Assembly (NCBI GenBank): GCA_019353055.1
Contig: JABAHL010000030.1
Coordinates: 1 to 10,191 of the forward strand
Direction: 5' to 3'
Length of the DNA: 10,191 nt
From: Faucicola osloensis_C
GTDB taxonomy: Bacteria; Pseudomonadota; Gammaproteobacteria; Pseudomonadales; Moraxellaceae
A program made the position numbers and the translations under genes. The notes below the pieces were generated by a model, which saw nothing but the letters and a program-made list of their open reading frames with translations, searched no databases and was not told the DNA's origin. This document shows, piece after piece, positions 6,631 to 10,191 of the stretch (position 1 is the first letter of the stretch; every line of letters starts with the position of its first letter).

Positions 6631-6647
6631 AGTCACTTCCTGTTTTA

Positions 6648-6676
6648 TCTATAAAAATTGTTAAAAAGGCTGTCTT
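6648..6676 (-). promoter_or_regulatory. Possible promoter of the PH-domain gene
   Basis: On the minus strand AAGACA (6676-6671), 17 bases, then TATAGA (6653-6648). Each hexamer matches four of six. The box sits about 17 bases before the start codon and overlaps the AGGA site region only downstream, giving a short leader. Confidence 0.3.
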
Positions 6677-6704
6677 TGCGAAAAACTGTTTTCGATAACA
6701 TAAC
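6676..6704 (+). promoter_or_regulatory. Possible promoter of the acidic protein gene with operator-like palindrome
   Basis: TTGCGA (6676-6681), 17 bases, then CATAAC (6699-6704), each four of six matches. A six-base inverted repeat, CGAAAA-N4-TTTTCG (6679-6694), lies between the boxes and could be a repressor site. This -35 abuts the -35 of the divergent minus-strand promoter. The leader would be about 95 bases; other weak -10 boxes such as TATGAT at 6749 exist. Confidence 0.28.
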
Positions 6705-6803
6705 ACAAATATCACATTGGCAACATAGATGTCATGCTGATTACTGGCTATGATAACGCCATAACACTGATAATAAACAATAAATGAAAATTAAGGAACA
6801 AAA

Positions 6804-7058
6804 ATGAAAGCCAAGCCAACATCTAGCAATTTGACCGATATTGATTCGGATAGTTTTACTGTGCAATTGGATGATGAATCCTTGTCATCGAGCCATATTG
6901 AAGCGGGTGAAAGTGGTCTGACCGAGATTCATCGCCAAAATATTGATGAGCAGCGGATTGATGAATTACTGGTTGAAGATAGCTTTAACGAAGAGCATTA
7001 TCCGACCATTGGTGATATCGCTGACCCTGATGCCGCAGATGAAAGTTATAAAGACTGA
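6804..7058 (+). CDS. Small highly acidic hypothetical protein
   Basis: I do not recognise this 84-residue protein. It has 23 Asp/Glu and only five Lys/Arg, giving a net charge near -18. It has no cysteine or tryptophan, and a serine-rich first half with DIDSDSF and DDESLSSS. The pattern suggests a largely disordered cytoplasmic protein; no signal peptide or membrane helix is seen. It is very probably expressed: a good AAGGA site (6793-6797) lies six bases before the ATG, and a strong terminator follows about 50 bases after the stop. It stands alone between a divergent PH-domain gene and convergent hemH. It could be a lineage-specific regulator or binding partner, but nothing here shows a function. 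Confidence 0.75.
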   Translation: MKAKPTSSNLTDIDSDSFTVQLDDESLSSSHIEAGESGLTEIHRQNIDEQRIDELLVEDSFNEEHYPTIGDIADPDAADESYKD

Positions 7059-7105
7059 TTTTCTGTACTGAAATTTTTTGTATTTAAAGGTCAAAAATAA
7101 ACGCC

Positions 7106-7135
7106 AAAAAGGTTGGTAAGTTACCAACCTTTTTT
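7106..7135. terminator. Two-way terminator between the acidic protein gene and hemH
   Basis: AAAAA plus GGTTGGTA (7106-7118) pairs perfectly with TACCAACC plus TTTTT (7122-7134) around a three-base loop. The A/T tracts on both sides allow it to end the plus-strand acidic protein gene and the minus-strand hemH transcript. Confidence 0.88.
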
Positions 7136-7211
7136 ATTGGCTTGCAGTTAATAAGGCTCGCTATTAATGCGCTTAATAATCCGCTTTAAGCCCAAGCTTT
7201 AATCATAAATA

Positions 7212-8231
7212 TTAATACCATCCTTGCAGATTTTGTTGCCACGCTTGCACGTGTGGCAATGCCAGTGATTCAAACAAGTCAATATGCGCAGCATCTACAT
7301 TGAGTGCAGGGATATAATGATAGTCCCCACCGCCATTGGACTGGAATGTCTGTCGATTTTCGACTGCCAACTCTTCTAGCGTCTCTAGGCAATCTGCCGA
7401 AAATGCTGGACTTAGCACTTGTACTGACTTGATGCCTTGCTTGCCCCACTCGGTTAAGGTGACATCCGTATAAGGCTTGACCCATTCTTGCTTACCAAAG
7501 CGTGATTGAAAACTACATTCCCACTCATGACGCTCAAGCCCCAGCACTTGCGCCAAATGCGCTGCCGTACAGCGACAGCGTCTGGCATACGGATCGCCTT
7601 TTTGCTCATATGGCTCTGGAATCCCGTGAAAGCTCAATAGCAGTTTTTCAGGTTTACCATGTTCAGCTTGGAAGCGTTTGACACTCTCAGCCAAGGCGTG
7701 GATGTATTGCGGATGAGCAAAATAATCTTTGACAAAGCTAATGCTGGGCAAATTACGCTGCTTAAGCCCCCATTTGGCGACGACATCAAACACCGCGCCA
7801 GTGGTTGAACCGGAAAACTGCGGATAAGCTGGCAAAATCACCATTTGTTCTACTTTTCTGGCAGTTAATGCCGATAGCACATCCGTTAACGCAGGTTTGC
7901 CATAGGTCATGGCAGCATGGACGCTCACTTTGCAAGGCAGTTGCTGTTGGTCAAATCGCTGCTGCAACAAGTCCACTTGGGCAAGCGTGATTTTACGCAA
8001 GGGGGAGTCGCCATCCCACACGCTCGCATAGGCGTGGGCAACCCGTTTGGGGCGACTGCGTAGCACAAACAAGTTTAAGATGATTTGCCAGATAAACTGC
8101 GGGATTTCAATCACGCGCGGGTCGGACAAAAATTGTTTGAGATAGCGGCGCACCGCTGCTTCAGTCGGCGCATCGGGTGTTCCCAAATTCACAAGGACAA
8201 CGGCAATTTCAGGTGGATTGCTTGGCTTCAT
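7212..8231 (-). CDS. hemH: Ferrochelatase
   Basis: Ferrochelatase inserts ferrous iron into protoporphyrin IX in the last step of haem synthesis. The 339-residue protein has the family landmarks: the opening AVVLVNLGTPDAPT (10-23), YLKQFLSDPRVIEIP (30-44), LPAYPQFSGSTTGAV (133-147), LLSFHGIPEPY (198-208) with the metal-binding catalytic H202, FQSRFGKQEW (241-250), and SPAFSADCLETLEE (274-287) with E283 as the second active-site residue. Length fits bacterial ferrochelatases. Three cysteines fall at 219, 221 and 281; some ferrochelatases carry an iron-sulphur cluster, but I do not claim one here. No membrane segment is present. The binding site is weak (GGA about 12 bases ahead). It may be co-transcribed with the small upstream membrane protein gene. 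Confidence 0.96.
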   Translation of the reverse strand: MKPSNPPEIAVVLVNLGTPDAPTEAAVRRYLKQFLSDPRVIEIPQFIWQIILNLFVLRSRPKRVAHAYASVWDGDSPLRKITLAQVDLLQQRFDQQQLPCKVSVHAAMTYGKPALTDVLSALTARKVEQMVILPAYPQFSGSTTGAVFDVVAKWGLKQRNLPSISFVKDYFAHPQYIHALAESVKRFQAEHGKPEKLLLSFHGIPEPYEQKGDPYARRCRCTAAHLAQVLGLERHEWECSFQSRFGKQEWVKPYTDVTLTEWGKQGIKSVQVLSPAFSADCLETLEELAVENRQTFQSNGGGDYHYIPALNVDAAHIDLFESLALPHVQAWQQNLQGWY

Positions 8232-8355
8232 AATTTGTGTTTAATCCAAAAAATCATAAAAAAGTGGGGTTAAGATTAGCATATTTACTAGGGTGCGCGT
8301 ACCGGATAATCACTTGAAATTGTTTAATTGCTGCATTTTTTAAGCTATATTTGAA

Positions 8356-8718
8356 TCAATGATAACCTATCCCACCCATCACCAATAGCGCATTTACTAG
8401 GCGAGAATTTTGCTCAGAGGATACCGGGCTTTTAACAGGTCTTTTACTTTTAAAGATTGCGTTTTGTGAGGGGCTGCTAGTCGATTCACCGTCTGCTTGG
8501 TGGTTATGCTGTTTGGGCTGGTGGCTTTGGTGGCTGACCATCGTGTCGCTTGTAACTATAGTAGCATTGGCAGCCAAAACCGATGTTGCCTGATAAAACA
8601 TCGGCTGATGAAACGCCAAATACGTCAATGCCAAAAACCCCGTGAGCGCCAATCCTGTGAGCGCCAAGCCTTTGAGTAATAGAAGTGCATGGTGGGGTGA
8701 TGATGCTAAATTTGGCAT
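8356..8718 (-). CDS. Small hypothetical protein with N-terminal membrane anchor
   Basis: I do not recognise this 120-residue protein. One hydrophobic segment covers about 11-36 and contains a short internal repeat (GLALTGLALTGFLALTYLA). With a short N-terminus and one lysine before the core it could be an uncleaved signal anchor. The remainder is hydrophilic, rich in Ser, Gln and His (SHQSHQPKQHNHQ), then basic (KSKRPVKSP), and would be periplasmic if so anchored. A GGA site lies about eight bases before the ATG. It is divergent from metX across 76 bases and lies 124 bases upstream of hemH on the same strand. The hydrophobic N-terminus and binding site favour a real gene, but low complexity and lack of a known family keep confidence moderate. 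Confidence 0.55.
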   Translation of the reverse strand: MPNLASSPHHALLLLKGLALTGLALTGFLALTYLAFHQPMFYQATSVLAANATIVTSDTMVSHQSHQPKQHNHQADGESTSSPSQNAIFKSKRPVKSPVSSEQNSRLVNALLVMGGIGYH

Positions 8719-8730
8719 TTGAATTCCAAG

Positions 8731-8759
8731 TTGTGATAACCCATATAAACCCTTACAAT
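8731..8759 (+). promoter_or_regulatory. metX: Predicted sigma-70 promoter of metX
   Basis: TTGTGA (8731-8736) and TACAAT (8754-8759) are exactly 17 bases apart, matching four and five of six consensus bases. Transcription would begin near 8766, about 30 to 40 bases before the possible GTG starts. It lies in the 76-base divergent gap shared with the small membrane protein gene. Confidence 0.5.
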
Positions 8760-8794
8760 AGCTATACTTTTAATGCGTTATCAATCAAAAATTA

Positions 8795-10060
8795 GTGAGA
8801 AAGCGGGTGAGCACACAGCAACACAAACCACATACCAAGATTTTACCTGAAGCTGAATTGACTGTCCCCAAAAATTTTGACGACGATCATCCTATTAGTT
8901 TTGCCAAATCTGGTGGCAAATCTGTGGGTATCGTCACACCGCAAAAAATTCATTTTGATACCCCACTGACATTAGAATGCAATCGCACGCTGCCGTTTTT
9001 TGATTTAATGGTGGAAACTTATGGCAAGCTTAACGCCGATAAATCCAATGCGATATTGATTTGTCATGCGCTATCGGGCAGTCATCATGCGGCTGGCTAT
9101 CATAGTAGCGATGATAAAAAAGCAGGCTGGTGGGATACTTTTATCGGTCCTGGCAAAGCGATTGATACCACGCGTTTTTTTGTGGTGTGTCTTAACAACA
9201 TTGGCAGCTGCTACGGCTCGACAGGTCCAACCAGTACCAACCCCGAAACCGGCAAGCCGTATGGTCCTGATTTTCCTTTGGTCACCATCAAAGACTGGGT
9301 AAAAACCCAAGTCATGCTCTCTGACTATCTGGGCATTGATATTTGGCATGCCATTGTTGGTGGCTCAATGGGCGGCATGCAAGCCATGCAGTGGTCGATT
9401 GACTATCCGAGCCGGCTAAAAAAATGCGTGATTATTGCCAGCACGCCGAAGCTGTCTGCGCAAAATATCGCCTTTAACGAGGTGGCACGCCAATCGATTT
9501 TATCCGATCCTGATTTTTGTGAAGGACGCTATATCGAGCAGGGCAAAATCCCCAAACGCGGCTTGATTTTGGCGCGTATGGTCGGTCATATCACTTATCT
9601 CACCGATGAAGCGATGCGGATAAAATTTGGACGCGATTTGAAAGCCGGTAAGCTGATGTTCAATTACGATGTAGAGTTTCAAGTGGAAAGTTATTTACGC
9701 TATCAAGGTGAGCAGTTTAGTGAACGTTTTGATGCCAATACCTATTTGCTGATGACCAAAGCACTGGATTATTTTGACCCGGCGCGTGGCGCGATTGCGG
9801 ATGACAGTCTCAATGATAGCTTGAATGATACCGATGCGCTACGGTTGGCATTGGCAAATACTCAATGTAAGTTTTTAATTATATCCTTTACCACCGATTG
9901 GCGGTTTAGCCCCGAGCGCTCGCAAGAAATTGTCGATGCGTTAATTGCCAATGGTAAGCCCGTAAGCTATATCAATATCGATGCCGCCTATGGGCATGAT
10001 TCGTTTTTGTTTGATATTCCAACCTATCGTCAATCGGTATTTAATTTTTTAACGGCTTAA
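8795..10060 (+). CDS. metX: Homoserine O-acyltransferase MetX
   Basis: MetX activates homoserine by acyl transfer from acetyl-CoA or succinyl-CoA, the first committed step to methionine. This 421-residue alpha/beta hydrolase has the family motifs ICHALSGSHHAAG (89-101), CLNNIGSCYGSTGPTS (132-147) and the nucleophile elbow GGSMGGMQAMQW with S191. D368 (TTDWRFSP) and H401 (YGHDSFLFD) complete the triad. The acyl donor cannot be settled by eye: many gammaproteobacterial MetX proteins are succinyltransferases despite the name. A short duplicated DSLN element lies at 338-345. There is no ATG. GTG at 8795 is the longest start, and an in-frame GTG at 8807, preceded by GAGAAAG, is an alternative. The first 25 or so residues are poorly conserved. 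The usual partner metW does not follow; an IS end does. Confidence 0.95.
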   Translation: MRKRVSTQQHKPHTKILPEAELTVPKNFDDDHPISFAKSGGKSVGIVTPQKIHFDTPLTLECNRTLPFFDLMVETYGKLNADKSNAILICHALSGSHHAAGYHSSDDKKAGWWDTFIGPGKAIDTTRFFVVCLNNIGSCYGSTGPTSTNPETGKPYGPDFPLVTIKDWVKTQVMLSDYLGIDIWHAIVGGSMGGMQAMQWSIDYPSRLKKCVIIASTPKLSAQNIAFNEVARQSILSDPDFCEGRYIEQGKIPKRGLILARMVGHITYLTDEAMRIKFGRDLKAGKLMFNYDVEFQVESYLRYQGEQFSERFDANTYLLMTKALDYFDPARGAIADDSLNDSLNDTDALRLALANTQCKFLIISFTTDWRFSPERSQEIVDALIANGKPVSYINIDAAYGHDSFLFDIPTYRQSVFNFLTA

Positions 10061-10191
10061 CTTAGATTTAACTTTGGATTTAAGAAGCTGTATTCACAAG
10101 CACATATTTCTCAACAATTGAGTGATATGAGCAATTTTAATAAAAGATTCAGCAGATAAAACCGTAATTTCAAAATCTTTAGCGAGACGAC
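10061..10191 (-). mobile_element. Terminal part of a second IS5-type element
   Basis: The DNA after metX encodes, on the minus strand, the end of a transposase different from the one at the left edge. The exact IS boundary is not visible: it lies between the metX stop and the transposase stop at 10094, and no terminal repeat can be checked because the other end is outside the window. Confidence 0.55.
10094..10191 (-). CDS. IS5-family transposase, C-terminal fragment (cut by window edge)
   Basis: From the right edge the minus strand has an open frame of 32 codons ending in TGA (10096-10094). It begins RLAKDFEITVLSAESFIKI and ends LLRNMCL. The R-L-x-x-D-[YF]-E then S-A/E-x-x-[IF]-x-x-A-x-I-x-x-[ML]-[LR] pattern is the usual C-terminus of IS5-family DDE transposases, directly after the catalytic glutamate region. 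Only the tail is in the window, so subgroup and intactness cannot be judged. It converges on metX, with stop codons 33 bases apart. Confidence 0.6.
   Translation of the reverse strand, partial: RLAKDFEITVLSAESFIKIAHITQLLRNMCL

Noticed and set aside
7805..8273. Plus-strand open frames inside and just beyond hemH
   Set aside because: They overlap well-conserved ferrochelatase sequence on the other strand and their translations look like random composition.
9071..9349. Antisense open frame of 92 codons inside metX
   Set aside because: It is a shadow of metX: no binding site, no recognisable protein, and the opposite strand has full family conservation.
10126..10159. Short plus-strand frame starting ATGAGCAATTTT as the beginning of metW
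   Set aside because: It stops after ten codons and lies over the transposase tail on the other strand; no MetW motif is seen.

Overview
The window reads as chromosomal DNA of a gammaproteobacterium of the family Moraxellaceae (Moraxella, Faucicola or Psychrobacter type). I infer this from protein resemblance: an RppH close to the enterobacterial form, a zinc-free type B L31, and a MetX of the proteobacterial type. The housekeeping genes also have moderate GC with AT-rich intergenic DNA. Species cannot be fixed from sequence alone.

Layout, left to right. Positions 1-110 are the 3' end of an IS5-type insertion sequence. Next is a very AT-rich minus-strand gene (159-821) carrying a PD-(D/E)XK nuclease-like signature, the clearest sign of acquired DNA here. 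A minus-strand pair follows, an OsmC/YhfA-like protein (1394-1840) and then a MAPEG membrane protein (960-1382), closed by a hairpin terminator at 885-921. A structured 345-base intergenic region leads into rppH (2186-2704, plus strand), whose ribosome binding site lies inside an inverted repeat. Two hairpin terminators separate rppH from the convergent rpmE2 gene (2847-3107).

A minus-strand block follows: an M61 aminopeptidase with a PDZ domain (3277-5073), a YgjP/DUF45 zinc peptidase (5275-5994) and a bacterial PH-domain protein (6007-6630). A 15-bp tandem repeat sits at the 3' end of the YgjP gene. A divergent promoter region leads to a very acidic 84-residue protein of unknown role (6804-7058). 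It is separated by a two-way terminator from hemH, ferrochelatase (7212-8231), and a small membrane-anchored protein (8356-8718). Divergent from that is metX (8795-10060), the homoserine O-acyltransferase of methionine synthesis. The window closes with the C-terminal end of a second, different IS5-family transposase on the minus strand (10094-10191).

The genes are mostly independent housekeeping functions: mRNA decay, ribosome, haem, methionine and peptide turnover. They do not form one pathway. The places worth a second look are the nuclease-like gene beside the IS, the folded rppH leader, the 15-bp repeat array, and the IS fragments at both window edges. I see no CRISPR array, tRNA, rRNA, prophage or multi-gene defence system.
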